Positions 16,539 through 24,548 are shown, counted from the stretch's first letter. The stretch is 33,489 bases of DNA from an uncultured Fimbriimonadales bacterium (GCA_937992175.1 CALKLF010000126.1:1-33489), one strand, 5' to 3'. Notes: generated by a model from the sequence alone, not told the origin. Translations and numbers: made by a program.

Positions 16539-16591
16539 CTAAGACTATCTCGTCGCAGGCACGACGGTCAACTATTTATTCAAACTCCATA

Positions 16592-16615
16592 AGTCCCTCA
16601 AAGATTAAAGTGTCC
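16592..16615 (+). repeat. 24-nt direct repeat, diverged copy
   Basis: It begins AGTCCCTCAAAG and ends GTCC. The copies at 16780-16803 and 33349-33372 match each other exactly over 24 nt; this one differs by a few central bases. Confidence 0.6.
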
Positions 16616-16658
16616 CTTTTTGCCTTGATGCCTGCCGAAGTGGCTGCCCCCACCCCAC

Positions 16659-16727
16659 CCCTCCCCGCAAGGGGGGAGGGAGCGCACGCGCGGGCAGCCG
16701 CGACCCCTCCCCCGTTCACGGGGGAGG
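16659..16727. repeat. Pair of C/G-rich hairpins
   Basis: 16659-16680 has CCCTCCCC pairing with GGGGAGGG. 16706-16727 has CCTCCCCCG / CGGGGGAGG with loop TTCA. These are of the dispersed PLPARGEG-type repeat family common in bacterial spacers. No coding potential is evident here. Confidence 0.7.
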
Positions 16728-16779
16728 TCGGGAGAAAGAACAACAGGCAAAGGGGGCGATTTAATCTTTGAGGAACTTG

Positions 16780-16892
16780 AGTCCCTCAAAGGTGAAATTG
16801 TCCACGAAGCGCGAGGTCGGCTTTTGGTGCGACGGCATTCTTGTCGTCGCGTGTGGAACCTACGCAGGGGGCACGACGGCAGGAATGCCGTC
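16780..16892. repeat. 24-nt repeat copy plus two covarying hairpins
   Basis: 16780-16803 is an exact copy of the 24-nt repeat found again at 33349-33372. 16829-16850 forms GCGACGGCA-TTCT-TGTCGTCGC with one G-T pair. 16875-16892 forms GACGGCA-GGAA-TGCCGTC. The core CAGGAATG/CATTCTTG is shared, as complement, with the hairpins at 19638-19699. Overall, 16344-16915 is 572 bp without a supported gene and consists mostly of such repeats. Confidence 0.65.
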
Positions 16893-16915
16893 ACCCCACT
16901 TAACTTTTGAGGAAC

Positions 16916-18823
16916 TTACCACTCCAGCACGCTCACCGACATCGGCGGGAAGGTGTGGCGGATGCGGTCGCCGTTGCCCCGTAGGGTGTGCGTAGCAATC
17001 TCCCTGCTTTTGACCGTATCCTGCGCCGCAGAGTAGTAGCGCCAGTAGATGATGTTGCCTGCGCGCAACCCCTGCAGCCGAATCTCCGCCGTAATCGCCG
17101 TGCTGCGCATTTTGTTAATCACCAGTAGCCTGCCCTTGCCGTTCGGCGTGCGCACAGCGTAGACGCTCAGCATCGGGTTGTCGCAGTTCACTGAGATGAG
17201 CGTGTCGCCGGGGCGGGCGAAGCGCGTGATGAGCTGCGCCGCGAAGAAGGTCGGGTAGGGCGTGTTGAGCGGGTCACCTGCGCCGGGTGGGTAGCCCGCG
17301 GCCACAATCCCATAGTCGCCCCAGTTGCGCCAGCCGTAGAGCAACGGGCTGTTGTTATTGTTCACCTCCGCCGAGTTGTGCAAATCCCACCACACATAGG
17401 CGTCCGCGCCCGCCCGAATCGCCCGCGCCCACGAATCCGCCATATAGAGCGCGTTCACCATGCTCGTTGTCTGCTTGCCCGGATTATAGGCGACGGAGTT
17501 GTTCTCCGTGAGAAAGATGGGCACACTGTCGCCCGCCGCGCCCATATAGTCGCGTAGCAGCTGGCGCATCTGCGGGATAATCTCGTCCCATGTGCGCGGG
17601 TCGTCCAGTAGAAAGGCGTCGTCTTCGCGCCCAGGCTGCTGTGGGTAATGGTGAACATCGAAAAAGTCGGGCACGACGCCCAGACTGCTCAGACGGTTCA
17701 GCAGCACAGGCGTCCATCCGTTTTGCGACTGCCCCGTGCGCGGATTTGTGACCGAGAAACGCTGCGGATACTCGGTTTCCGTGAACACGCCGACCACGCC
17801 GACCTTGATAGTGGGATCGACTGCCTTCATCAGCTGCATAGCGTCGCGCGTGAAGAGGGCGTAGGTATCGGCGTCGTGGCGGTTGGGATGCGTGTCATAC
17901 TCCCATGAGCCGTAGTTCTCGTTGCCGATTGCCCAGTAACGCACGCCGCCGTTGCGCTGGATGTTGGCGTACTGCACCCAGTCGGCGGCTTCCTGCGGCG
18001 TGCCAGAGCCGTAGTTGACGCAGATAATTTTCTCCGCACCCAGCGCGTTCGTCACACTCAGAAAGCCGTCGGTGTTCGTGCCGTAAGTATCGCCCGTGCG
18101 CTTATTGCGGTTGTTGCGCCAGTCGTACTCATTGGAGATGGAGCCGCCTGGGAAGCGCATCAGCCCGAAATTCACCTGTCTCAACAGGTCGCGGCGCGCC
18201 GGTGTATTGAGAAACCAGTCCCAGCAAGCGGTGTTGATACCGAGCATCGGTTTCGTGATGGCACGCCCCGCCGCGTTGAAGTTCACCGTCGCCATCGCGC
18301 GGTTGCTCACATTCGCGCGAATCAGGCGGATGTCGTCCAGATAAAAAGTGGGTACGCTTTGCCCTGAAAACTCGCGGAAGTGGATTCCTGTGAGGCGGTC
18401 GCCCTGATTGACACCCAGCGCGCTGAGCGGAACCTGCACGCGCGTCCACTGATTGGCAGGGATATTGCTGATAAAGCTGGTGATCGGCACGAGTGGGCGA
18501 TCCGCACCGTTCACCTCTGCCCGCAGGTGAAAGCGTGGGTTGCCAGCGCTGCCCCCATGCACCCAGAACTCCAGATGACTGAAGCCGTCCACGACGAAGC
18601 CGCCCGGATTCTTGAACCAGATTGACGACCATGCGTAGAAATCAACGCGAATCGAGTATTGTCCCGACCGCACGGGGCTTGGGTTCCGCAGATTGCGGTT
18701 CGCCCATGACCAATCTTCCCAGCGTCCTGCGGGGTAGTCGCGATAGATTGCGGGGTGCGCGAAGTCGTCGGCGTAGACGCCTGCCCATAGTAAGCCTACC
18801 AACACAAATCCATACCAGCGCAT
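16916..18823 (-). CDS. Secreted clan GH-A glycoside hydrolase, alpha-L-arabinofuranosidase-like (GH51-like)
   Basis: 635-residue exported enzyme. A signal peptide (about 1-18, ending VYA) is followed by a beta-sandwich carbohydrate-binding-like domain (about 19-170: WEDWSWANRNLRNPSPVRSG, FWVHGGSAGNPRFHLRAEVN, FYLDDIRLIRANVS). A linker leads to a TIM-barrel catalytic domain: GINTACWDWFLNT, FGLMRFPGGSISNEYDWRNN, VRYWAIGNENYGSWEYDTHP with acid/base Glu302, FFDVHHYPQQPG, and IFLTENNSVAYN with nucleophile Glu440. A C-terminal beta domain ends the protein. This arrangement matches arabinofuranosidases and related clan A hydrolases, but the exact substrate is not fixed by the sequence. GGAGG lies 6 nt before the ATG. 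A LacI-type operator-like palindrome lies between promoter and start, suggesting induction by sugar. Confidence 0.85.
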   Translation of the reverse strand: MRWYGFVLVGLLWAGVYADDFAHPAIYRDYPAGRWEDWSWANRNLRNPSPVRSGQYSIRVDFYAWSSIWFKNPGGFVVDGFSHLEFWVHGGSAGNPRFHLRAEVNGADRPLVPITSFISNIPANQWTRVQVPLSALGVNQGDRLTGIHFREFSGQSVPTFYLDDIRLIRANVSNRAMATVNFNAAGRAITKPMLGINTACWDWFLNTPARRDLLRQVNFGLMRFPGGSISNEYDWRNNRNKRTGDTYGTNTDGFLSVTNALGAEKIICVNYGSGTPQEAADWVQYANIQRNGGVRYWAIGNENYGSWEYDTHPNRHDADTYALFTRDAMQLMKAVDPTIKVGVVGVFTETEYPQRFSVTNPRTGQSQNGWTPVLLNRLSSLGVVPDFFDVHHYPQQPGREDDAFLLDDPRTWDEIIPQMRQLLRDYMGAAGDSVPIFLTENNSVAYNPGKQTTSMVNALYMADSWARAIRAGADAYVWWDLHNSAEVNNNNSPLLYGWRNWGDYGIVAAGYPPGAGDPLNTPYPTFFAAQLITRFARPGDTLISVNCDNPMLSVYAVRTPNGKGRLLVINKMRSTAITAEIRLQGLRAGNIIYWRYYSAAQDTVKSREIATHTLRGNGDRIRHTFPPMSVSVLEW

Positions 18824-18838
18824 CGTCTGCCTCCATGC

Positions 18839-18858
18839 GCCTTGAAACGGTTCAAGGC
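18839..18858. promoter_or_regulatory. LacI-family-like operator
   Basis: GCCTTGAAACGGTTCAAGGC is an inverted repeat with 8-bp arms. Its core TGAAAC|GGTTCA has the central CG typical of LacI-family operators, with one mismatch between half-sites. It lies just downstream of the predicted transcription start of the glycosidase gene, a repressing position. Confidence 0.55.
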
Positions 18859-18866
18859 ACGACTCT

Positions 18867-18872
18867 ATTATA
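18867..18872 (-). promoter_or_regulatory. Promoter -10 (TATAAT) of the glycosidase gene
   Basis: A perfect TATAAT on the minus strand is preceded by GGGC. Transcription would start at about 18860, directly next to the operator-like palindrome. No clear -35 was seen. Confidence 0.55.
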
Positions 18873-18907
18873 GCCCAAGTTGCGACCTATAGACTTTGAG
18901 CAGGCGA

Positions 18908-18984
18908 GATTCCTCGCTGCGCTCGGAATGACAGACTGGTTGCTTGCGTGAATCCACTGTTGTTCCGAGCGCAGCGAGGAATCC
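18908..18984. repeat. SEARNL-type inverted repeat
   Basis: GATTCCTCGCTGCGCTCGGA (from 18908) is matched as its reverse complement near 18964-18984 (21-bp arms, about 35-nt spacer). It lies between the divergently placed ends of the glycosidase promoter and the lipoprotein 3' end. Confidence 0.8.
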
Positions 18985-19000
18985 GAATCAGTGGGACGGG

Positions 19001-19585
19001 TTAATTCGGCGGAGGCGGGAAGTCCAGCACGGAGACTGGCACTTCGAAGGTTACGCCCGTGCGGGCGTCGGTAATCACGAGCCGCGTGGCGCCACGACTG
19101 ACGCCTGTGAGCCGCGCCGAGTTACTGGTGAGTTTCTGCACGGTCGCCCTGTTCGTGTCGCGCACCGACCAGACGAAATCTGCGCTCACGATATTGTTTG
19201 TGCGCAGATCGCGCATGCTGGCAGCGACGGTGATTGCTTCGCCTGCCCAGACCTCAATCGTGGCGGGGTTTGTTTCGATCTGGTAGCGGCTCAGGTCATA
19301 CTGGATGGAACCGACGGAGCCTGCCACAATGGTGAACTCCTGCGCGACTACCTGTCCGTTGCTGAGGGTGGTTTCCACGCGAATCGTGTGCGCGCCAGGC
19401 GGCAGGGTGATGCGCTGTGGGTTCTCCACCGGTTGTCCGTTGAGATACACTTTCGCGCTGGCGGGCGTGCCCGTCACGGCAAGCGAGAAGGTCGTCGTAC
19501 CGCCTCCGCCGCCTGAACACGCGAGCAAGCTCAGCGCAAAGAGCGCGACTAAGCCAATTACCGCAACGCCTGCTTTCCGTTTCAT
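19001..19585 (-). CDS. Putative lipoprotein with PEGA-like and bacterial Ig-like domains
   Basis: 194-residue lipoprotein. The signal peptide MKRKAGVAVIGLVALFALSL ends in the lipobox LLAC with Cys at about 23, followed by a GGGGG spacer. A PEGA-like unit (about 33-98) contains TGTPASAKVYLNGQPVENPQ and LPPGAHTIRVET. The C-terminal part (about 100-187: YQIETNPATIEVWAGEAITV, WSVRDTNRATVQKL, SARLTGVSRGATRLVIT) is typical of Big-2-type Ig-like folds. It is expected on the periplasmic side or cell surface; partner unknown. An AGAGAG stretch precedes the ATG; no convincing promoter was found. Confidence 0.8.
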   Translation of the reverse strand: MKRKAGVAVIGLVALFALSLLACSGGGGGTTTFSLAVTGTPASAKVYLNGQPVENPQRITLPPGAHTIRVETTLSNGQVVAQEFTIVAGSVGSIQYDLSRYQIETNPATIEVWAGEAITVAASMRDLRTNNIVSADFVWSVRDTNRATVQKLTSNSARLTGVSRGATRLVITDARTGVTFEVPVSVLDFPPPPN

Positions 19586-19633
19586 AGTTCTCTCTGAGTA
19601 GCGCGGACATTCTTTTCCGTGCTAAAAAAATCT

Positions 19634-19706
19634 CTATGCTTGGACAGGAATGTCCAAGCCCTATAGACATCCCCTGTGCTTGGACAGGAATGTCCAAGCT
19701 ACAGGG
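19634..19706. repeat. Two tandem hairpins with identical cores and different, compensated flanks
   Basis: Both copies (cores 19638-19659 and 19678-19699, period 40 nt) form GCTTGGACA-GGAA-TGTCCAAGC. The stem is extended in copy 1 by CTAT/ATAG and in copy 2 by CCCTGT/ACAGGG. Copy 2 lies just downstream of the asnS stop on the minus strand, so the pair may act in 3'-end formation although no U-run follows. Confidence 0.8.
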
Positions 19707-19717
19707 TTAGACGCCCC

Positions 19718-21109
19718 CTAAAACTCCGCGTTTCCGGGCGTGCGCGGGAACGGGATCACATCCCGAATGTTCTTTATACCCGTGAGATACATCATCATGC
19801 GCTCGAAGCCCAGCCCGAAGCCCGAATGGGGCGCGCTGCCGTATCGGCGCAAATCGAGATACCACCAGTAGTCCTCCTCGCGCAGCCCCGTCTCGCGAAT
19901 GCACTGCAGCAGCACATCGTAGCGCTCCTCGCGTTGGCTGCCGCCGATAATCTCGCCCACGCGGGGAACCAGCACATCCATCGCCCGCACCGTGCGCCCG
20001 TCGTCGTTCAGGCGCATATAGAACGCCTTGATCTCGCGGGGGTAGTCCGTTACAATCACGGGCTTCTTGAAATACTCCTCCGTCAGGTAGCGTTCGTGTT
20101 CGGTTTGCAGGTCGTTGCCCCACACGGGCGGGAACTCCCAATCGCGCTCCGCCGATTGCAGAATGCGGATTGCCTCGGTGTAAGTAATCCGCTCGAACGG
20201 CGACTCGGCGACATGCTGCAGCGTCTCCAGCACAGTGTTGTCGATGCGCTGGTGGAAAAACTCCAGGTCCTCCTCGCAGTGATTCAGCACATACTGAATG
20301 ATATACTTGAGGAACTCCTCGGCGAGGTTGGCGTTGTCTTCGAGTTCGTAGAACGCCATTTCGGGTTCGATCATCCAGAACTCGGCGAGGTGGCGCGGGG
20401 TGTTGCTATTCTCGGCGCGGAAGGTGGGTCCGAAGGTATACACCTTGCCGAAAGCAAGCGCGAAAATCTCCGCTTCGAGCTGTCCGCTGACCGTCAGGTA
20501 GGTCGGCTTGCCGAAGAAGTCCTGAGAAAGGTCGACTCTGCCATCGGGAGTGCGGGGTAGGTTCTCCAAATCCAGCGTCGTAACGCGAAACATCGCGCCT
20601 GCGCCCTCGCAGTCTGACCCCGTGATGATGGGCGTATGCACATAGAGAAAGCCGCGCTCTTGAAAGAACTGGTGAATTGCATAGGCGAGGGCGTTGCGCA
20701 CGCGAAATACCGCGCCGAAGGTGTTGCCGCGCACGCGCAGGTGGGCAATCTCGCGCAGGTACTCGAACGAGTGCCCTTTCTTCTGCATTGGGTAGGTTTC
20801 GGGGTCGGCGGTTCCGTAGATGCGCAGCGATTGCAGTTTCAGCTCCACGGGTTGTTTCGGCGCGGGGGATTCGGTCAGTACGCCCACTGCCTCGATGCAT
20901 GCGCCTGTGGTGACCTGGTGAAGCGTCTCTTGGGGCACGACGCCGGCCTCAGCTACAATCTGCAGGCTCTTGAAGCGCGAGCCGTCGTTGAGTTCGATGA
21001 ACGAGACGCCTTTCGAGTCGCGTCGGGAGCGCACCCAGCCGCGCACCTTCAGCATACTCCCCACTGGTTGCGCATACGCCTGCTTCACGGAGACCAGCTT
21101 CGGTTCCAT
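19718..21109 (-). CDS. asnS: Asparaginyl-tRNA synthetase
   Basis: 463-residue class II aminoacyl-tRNA synthetase that charges tRNA-Asn with asparagine. The N-terminal OB-fold anticodon-binding domain (about 15-105) contains [20 protein letters not shown] and SFIELNDGS. The catalytic core shows [40 protein letters not shown] (class II motif 2 region) and the motif 3 region [20 protein letters not shown] ending [10 protein letters not shown]. The [12 protein letters not shown] segment favours AsnRS over AspRS. Length is normal. GGTAAAAT ends 9 nt before the ATG with no ribosome-binding site, suggesting a leaderless message. Confidence 0.96.
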   Translation of the reverse strand: MEPKLVSVKQAYAQPVGSMLKVRGWVRSRRDSKGVSFIELNDGSRFKSLQIVAEAGVVPQETLHQVTTGACIEAVGVLTESPAPKQPVELKLQSLRIYGTADPETYPMQKKGHSFEYLREIAHLRVRGNTFGAVFRVRNALAYAIHQFFQERGFLYVHTPIITGSDCEGAGAMFRVTTLDLENLPRTPDGRVDLSQDFFGKPTYLTVSGQLEAEIFALAFGKVYTFGPTFRAENSNTPRHLAEFWMIEPEMAFYELEDNANLAEEFLKYIIQYVLNHCEEDLEFFHQRIDNTVLETLQHVAESPFERITYTEAIRILQSAERDWEFPPVWGNDLQTEHERYLTEEYFKKPVIVTDYPREIKAFYMRLNDDGRTVRAMDVLVPRVGEIIGGSQREERYDVLLQCIRETGLREEDYWWYLDLRRYGSAPHSGFGLGFERMMMYLTGIKNIRDVIPFPRTPGNAEF

Positions 21110-21118
21110 ACGGCAGGT

Positions 21119-21126
21119 ATTTTACC
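21119..21126 (-). promoter_or_regulatory. Extended -10 (GGTAAAAT) of asnS
   Basis: On the minus strand GGTAAAAT is followed by 9 nt (ACCTGCCGT) and the ATG. No purine-rich ribosome-binding site is present. Confidence 0.45.
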
Positions 21127-21130
21127 TGAT

Positions 21131-21203
21131 GGCGTGGCTTAGGCGCCCCGCCCACGCACGGCTCTCTACAAGCGTGGCTTGGGCGTGCCGCCCAAGCGTA
21201 GCT
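21131..21203. repeat. Two tandem imperfect hairpin repeats
   Basis: Unit 2 holds the perfect hairpin GCTTGGGCG-TGC-CGCCCAAGC (21177-21197). Unit 1 (GCGTGG ... CCACGC, 21132-21157) is a diverged version, and each is followed by a related GGCTCT/AGCTCTACA tail. It resembles the E2-embedded hairpin at 3294-3318. It fills the gap between the asnS promoter and the end of the permease gene. Confidence 0.7.
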
Positions 21204-22346
21204 CTACACGATCCGCCGCTCTACTATCGCCACAGGGTCAAAAGTGCGCAGTCGCCAGCCGATGGTGAACAGCGCGAACGCGAGTACCATCAGCGGCACG
21301 GGCAGCGTGTATTGATAGGCAATGGGGTCGAACGGCTCGATATACAGCCCGCGCGGCTCCATGATGCGCACTTTCGCCCAGAGTAGCACGCCCATCGCGC
21401 TCAGCACGCCCAGCACCCAGCCCAGCGCGACGACCGTGATGGTCTCCAGCGAGACGCGCATCAACAGCCCGCGCCTCGTGAAGCCAATCGCCTGCAGCAA
21501 GCCGAACTCCACCAGTCGCTGCTGAAAGTAGATGTTCGCCAGCAGCCCCGTCATCGTCGCCAGCATCACCGCCACGACCACCACCACGATTCCCGTGATA
21601 AAGTAGAGGTTCTTGAAAGCGCGATGGGTCTCCTCCTGGAGTTCGGCATAAGTCCAGACTCGTGCCTGCTCGCCTTTGAGATTCTCGCGGATCCATGCGT
21701 CGAGACGCGGCTGATAGCGCGGCTCGGTCGAGAAAATCAGCAGGTTGCGCGTTGGTGGGAAAAAGTTGTCCCGAACGAACTCCAGTGAGCCGATTGCCAG
21801 CCATGTGTCGCCTTGCAGCACGCCGACAACGCGCACGGGCACCGGCGCATACTGGTCGGGCAGAAAAGGCGACAGCACGATGTCCCCGATGTTGAGGTTC
21901 TTGTTGCGCATCAGCGGCTCCGAGAGCGCGACGCCCGGCTCGCCCGGAGCGGGGAACCGCCCTTCCGCCAGCGTCAACCGACAGCGCGCCGTGAGCGACG
22001 CCATCTGCTCCTGCTCCAGCCCAAAAATCACGAACGGCATCTTGCCCACGATGGTCTCCGCGTTCATGAAGCAGACCACCGTCTCATAGGAACTGCCATA
22101 ATACGGGGCGTTCTGGATACGCGCTACCAGCTCGGGTTTGAGCTTGCTGGAGCCGCGCGGGGTAATCGCCGCGAAGTAGCGGTTGTAATCGTAAATTTTC
22201 AGAATTGTGCGGTCGATGGAGTTGAGCAGCGCGACAACGCTGGCAATCGTCAGCACTGCCAGCGCCAGCACCAGCGTCAGGGGCAAGCTGCGCCCCGGAT
22301 TGCGCGTCAGAAACAGAATCGGCGAGAGCGGATGTCTTCGGGGCAT
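21204..22346 (-). CDS. FtsX-like ABC transporter permease
   Basis: 380-residue inner-membrane permease of the MacB/FtsX type. One N-terminal helix (about 20-42) precedes a large periplasmic domain (about 45-235: LAEGRFPAPGEPGVALSEPL, VRVVGVLQGDTWLAIGS). Three helices form the FtsX domain (ITGIVVVVVAVMLATMTGLL, TITVVALGWVLGVLSAMGVL, LMVLAFALFTIGW). FGLLQAIGFTRRGLLMRVSLE is typical of the coupling region. Such permeases normally work with an ATPase and often an adaptor protein, neither of which is adjacent. AGAGG lies 7 nt before the ATG. The gene starts 32 nt after the transhydrogenase subunit stop and could be read through from it, although a TATCAT element just upstream could act as its own promoter. 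Confidence 0.85.
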   Translation of the reverse strand: MPRRHPLSPILFLTRNPGRSLPLTLVLALAVLTIASVVALLNSIDRTILKIYDYNRYFAAITPRGSSKLKPELVARIQNAPYYGSSYETVVCFMNAETIVGKMPFVIFGLEQEQMASLTARCRLTLAEGRFPAPGEPGVALSEPLMRNKNLNIGDIVLSPFLPDQYAPVPVRVVGVLQGDTWLAIGSLEFVRDNFFPPTRNLLIFSTEPRYQPRLDAWIRENLKGEQARVWTYAELQEETHRAFKNLYFITGIVVVVVAVMLATMTGLLANIYFQQRLVEFGLLQAIGFTRRGLLMRVSLETITVVALGWVLGVLSAMGVLLWAKVRIMEPRGLYIEPFDPIAYQYTLPVPLMVLAFALFTIGWRLRTFDPVAIVERRIV

Positions 22347-22378
22347 GGGCGAACCTCTTCGAGAGCATGATACCCGTA

Positions 22379-23539
22379 TTAGCCCGTGTCCAGGCTCCCT
22401 GCCACACGCGGATGCACGACACTGCCCCCGACGGCGACCAGCGTTTCGCGAGCGATTTCATCTTCAATCGCGGAGCCGGGTTCCGGCAGCATACCCACTT
22501 TGTGCAGGTGTGCCATAAAATGATACAGGTTGCGACTGTAGAGCAAGCTTGCGTCTACAGGGACTGTGGCGGGCAGGTTCACTGCGCCGACGATGGCAAC
22601 GCCGTTGTGCTGGATGATCTCGCCCGGCTGGGTGAGTTCGCAGTTGCCGCCCCACTCGGCGGCGAGGTCGATGATTACGCTGCCGGTGGGCATCGCCTCC
22701 ACCACGCGGCGCGGAATCAGGAGCGGGGCGCACTTGCCTGGCACAGCGGCGGTGGTGATAATCACCTCATGTTGCACAAGATGCTCGCCCAGCAGGTCTT
22801 GCTGGCGGCGCAGGGTCTCTTCCTCCAACGCGCGGGCATAGCCGCCAGTGGTTTCCGCCTGCGCGACCTCCAGCGGGATCTCTACGAACTTCGCGCCGAC
22901 GCTTTCTACCTGCTCGCGGGTTGCGGGACGCACATCGTAGCCTGCGACCGACGCGCCGAGCCGTTTAGCCGTCGCCATCGCTTGCAAACCTGCCACCCCC
23001 GCACCGATGACAAACACGCGCGCGGGTGAAATTGTGCCCGCCGCGCTCATAAGCAGCGGGAACATGCGCGGCAACAGGCTCGCCGCGAGCAGCACCGCTT
23101 TGTAGCCCGCGATGGTCGCCATCGAAGAGAGCGCGTCCATACTCTGCGCGCGGGTGATGCGCGGAATCAGCTCCATCGCGAACGCCGTCGCGCCCCGCTT
23201 GGCAAGTTGCGCTACGCCCTGAGGGCGGTACAACGGCTCCATAAACCCCATCCAGATTTGCCCGACGCGAATGTAAGGTAAATCCGCCTCGAAATCCGGG
23301 TTCGCGCCAGCTGTGCGAACCGTCAGGATGATGTCCGCTCGTTCAAGCACCGCCGCGCGCGACGGGAGAACTGTCGCGCCAGCGTGCTGGTACGCTTCGT
23401 CTGTGTGGAACGCGCCTGCGCCCGCGCCCGATTGCACCAGTGTTTCGAAGCCGAGTTTCGCATAGTTCGCGACCAGCGCAGGGATGAGCGCGACGCGCTG
23501 CTCGCCAGGGTAGGTCTCCTTCAGGACGCCTAACTTCAT
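22379..23539 (-). CDS. NAD(P) transhydrogenase alpha subunit (PntAA-like)
   Basis: 386-residue soluble NAD(H)-binding subunit of proton-translocating transhydrogenase, related to alanine dehydrogenase. Landmarks are MKLGVLKETYPGEQRVALIP, QSGAGAGAFHTDEAYQHAGA, the Rossmann segment VFVIGAGVAGLQAMATAKRL (about 175-194), GYDVRPATREQVESVGAKFV and VIIDLAAEWGGNCELTQPGE. Its length matches the split alpha-1 form, in which the membrane helices (PntAB) and NADP subunit (PntB) are separate genes, but neither lies in this window. Alanine dehydrogenase is less likely given the DVRPATREQVESVGAKF segment. GGTACAAT ends 7 nt before the ATG with no ribosome-binding site (leaderless). It is divergent from the coiled-coil membrane protein gene, only 39 nt away. 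Confidence 0.88.
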   Translation of the reverse strand: MKLGVLKETYPGEQRVALIPALVANYAKLGFETLVQSGAGAGAFHTDEAYQHAGATVLPSRAAVLERADIILTVRTAGANPDFEADLPYIRVGQIWMGFMEPLYRPQGVAQLAKRGATAFAMELIPRITRAQSMDALSSMATIAGYKAVLLAASLLPRMFPLLMSAAGTISPARVFVIGAGVAGLQAMATAKRLGASVAGYDVRPATREQVESVGAKFVEIPLEVAQAETTGGYARALEEETLRRQQDLLGEHLVQHEVIITTAAVPGKCAPLLIPRRVVEAMPTGSVIIDLAAEWGGNCELTQPGEIIQHNGVAIVGAVNLPATVPVDASLLYSRNLYHFMAHLHKVGMLPEPGSAIEDEIARETLVAVGGSVVHPRVAGSLDTG

Positions 23540-23578
23540 CGGGTCAATTGTACCTTCGGAACGGGTATAATCGTGCTG
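23540..23578. promoter_or_regulatory. 39-bp divergent leaderless promoter pair
   Basis: Minus strand: GGTACAAT (23554-23547), 7 nt, ATG at 23539. Plus strand: GGGTATAAT (23563-23571), 7 nt, ATG at 23579. Both starts lie at the expected +1, neither has a ribosome-binding site, and the two -10 elements are 13 nt apart. The RNA polymerase footprints must overlap, so the two genes may be mutually exclusive in firing. Confidence 0.65.
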
Positions 23579-24415
23579 ATGCTACGGGTCGGACTGGGGG
23601 CGTTGTTAGGCGCAGCAGCAGGGGTATTCGCCGCGGCGGGCTGGCTACTTTTCACGGGTGGCGCGGGGCTCGCCATGACGCTGTTGACCGTGCTGGGACT
23701 CATCGGTATCGGCGCGGTGGGTGGAGGCACGGCAGGCTATCTCTGGGGCAAGCGCACGCCGCCGATGTTGCCCCACTACCGCGAGGGACACTTGCGCCTG
23801 CGACAGATGGCGCAACAGATTCGCGCCAATCTGCAGCAGATGACGGGCGTCAAGGGCGCGTACCCTGAACTGGACGAAATCCTCGCCAAAGACGCTGATC
23901 TGCGCCAGAAAGCCACCCGACTGCGCCTGCAAATCGAGCGTCAGGCGCGGCGCGGGCTGTCATGGCAAGATCACCTGAGTGTCGCTTTAGACGCGCTTCG
24001 CGAGGGCACACTGGGCAGTTTCAGACGATCAGAGTGGATCTGGCGTGCCTATCGGGCAAAGCTGGAGCGCGAGCTGAACGCCCTCGGGCGCAAACTAGAC
24101 CACAATCACGACGGACACCTGGAGAACACACTCCAGCGCGCCTACCGCCAGAAGGCGCGCGAGTTAGCAAGCTTTCGCAATCTGGAACGCACGCTCCAGA
24201 CCCTCGAAAACGAGAGCGCGATGATTACCACCAGCGTGGAGAACCTGCTGATGGAGACGATTCGGCTCAGCGCCGCGCCCCGCAGCACCGCCCCCCGCGC
24301 CGACGCACTTCTGGAACCGCTGCGCGAGCAAATCAAAGCCTATGAACAGGCGATTGACGAAATCTATCGTGTTCCGCAGCAGGACGAGAGCGAGACGGCG
24401 TGGCTCCGACACTGA
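23579..24415 (+). CDS. Membrane-anchored coiled-coil protein of unknown function
   Basis: 278-residue protein I do not recognise. Two N-terminal membrane helices rich in Gly/Ala (about 4-25 and 30-57: LGALLGAAAGVFAAAG, AMTLLTVLGLIGIGAVGGGT) are followed by a cytoplasmic, strongly charged helical region (about 65-260). That region has coiled-coil character (LRLRQMAQQIRANLQQMTGV, QKARELASFRNLERTLQTLE). No catalytic motif was seen. The ATG at 23579 is preferred over the GTG at 23573 because a GGGTATAAT -10 ends 7 nt before the ATG, so the GTG would lie upstream of the transcription start. Plausible roles such as envelope scaffolding are guesses. Confidence 0.75.
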   Translation: MLRVGLGALLGAAAGVFAAAGWLLFTGGAGLAMTLLTVLGLIGIGAVGGGTAGYLWGKRTPPMLPHYREGHLRLRQMAQQIRANLQQMTGVKGAYPELDEILAKDADLRQKATRLRLQIERQARRGLSWQDHLSVALDALREGTLGSFRRSEWIWRAYRAKLERELNALGRKLDHNHDGHLENTLQRAYRQKARELASFRNLERTLQTLENESAMITTSVENLLMETIRLSAAPRSTAPRADALLEPLREQIKAYEQAIDEIYRVPQQDESETAWLRH

Positions 24416-24489
24416 GCGCCGATTCTTTCGAATGTGTCCCCGCCTCCCCTGAAACCTTTTCAGGCTCCGAATCGTATCCATGAATGCCC

Positions 24490-24522
24490 GAAAAAAAATG
24501 CCGGGGCTTTTCAGCCCCGGCT
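24490..24522 (-). terminator. groEL terminator
   Basis: Read on the minus strand, GCCGGGGCTG-AAAA-(C)AGCCCCGGC-type stem (24500-24521, arms GCCGGGGCT / AGCCCCGGC) is followed by eight U residues (24498-24491). It lies 28 nt after the groEL stop. Confidence 0.9.
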
Positions 24523-24548
24523 ATTGGGGGGTGAGTGGTCTGTGTGTG

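Noticed and set aside
16344-16915. Possible small genes or a CRISPR array in the repeat-rich spacer
   Set aside because: Repeats are hairpins or single 24-nt units at irregular spacing, with no regular repeat-spacer pattern and no coding signal.
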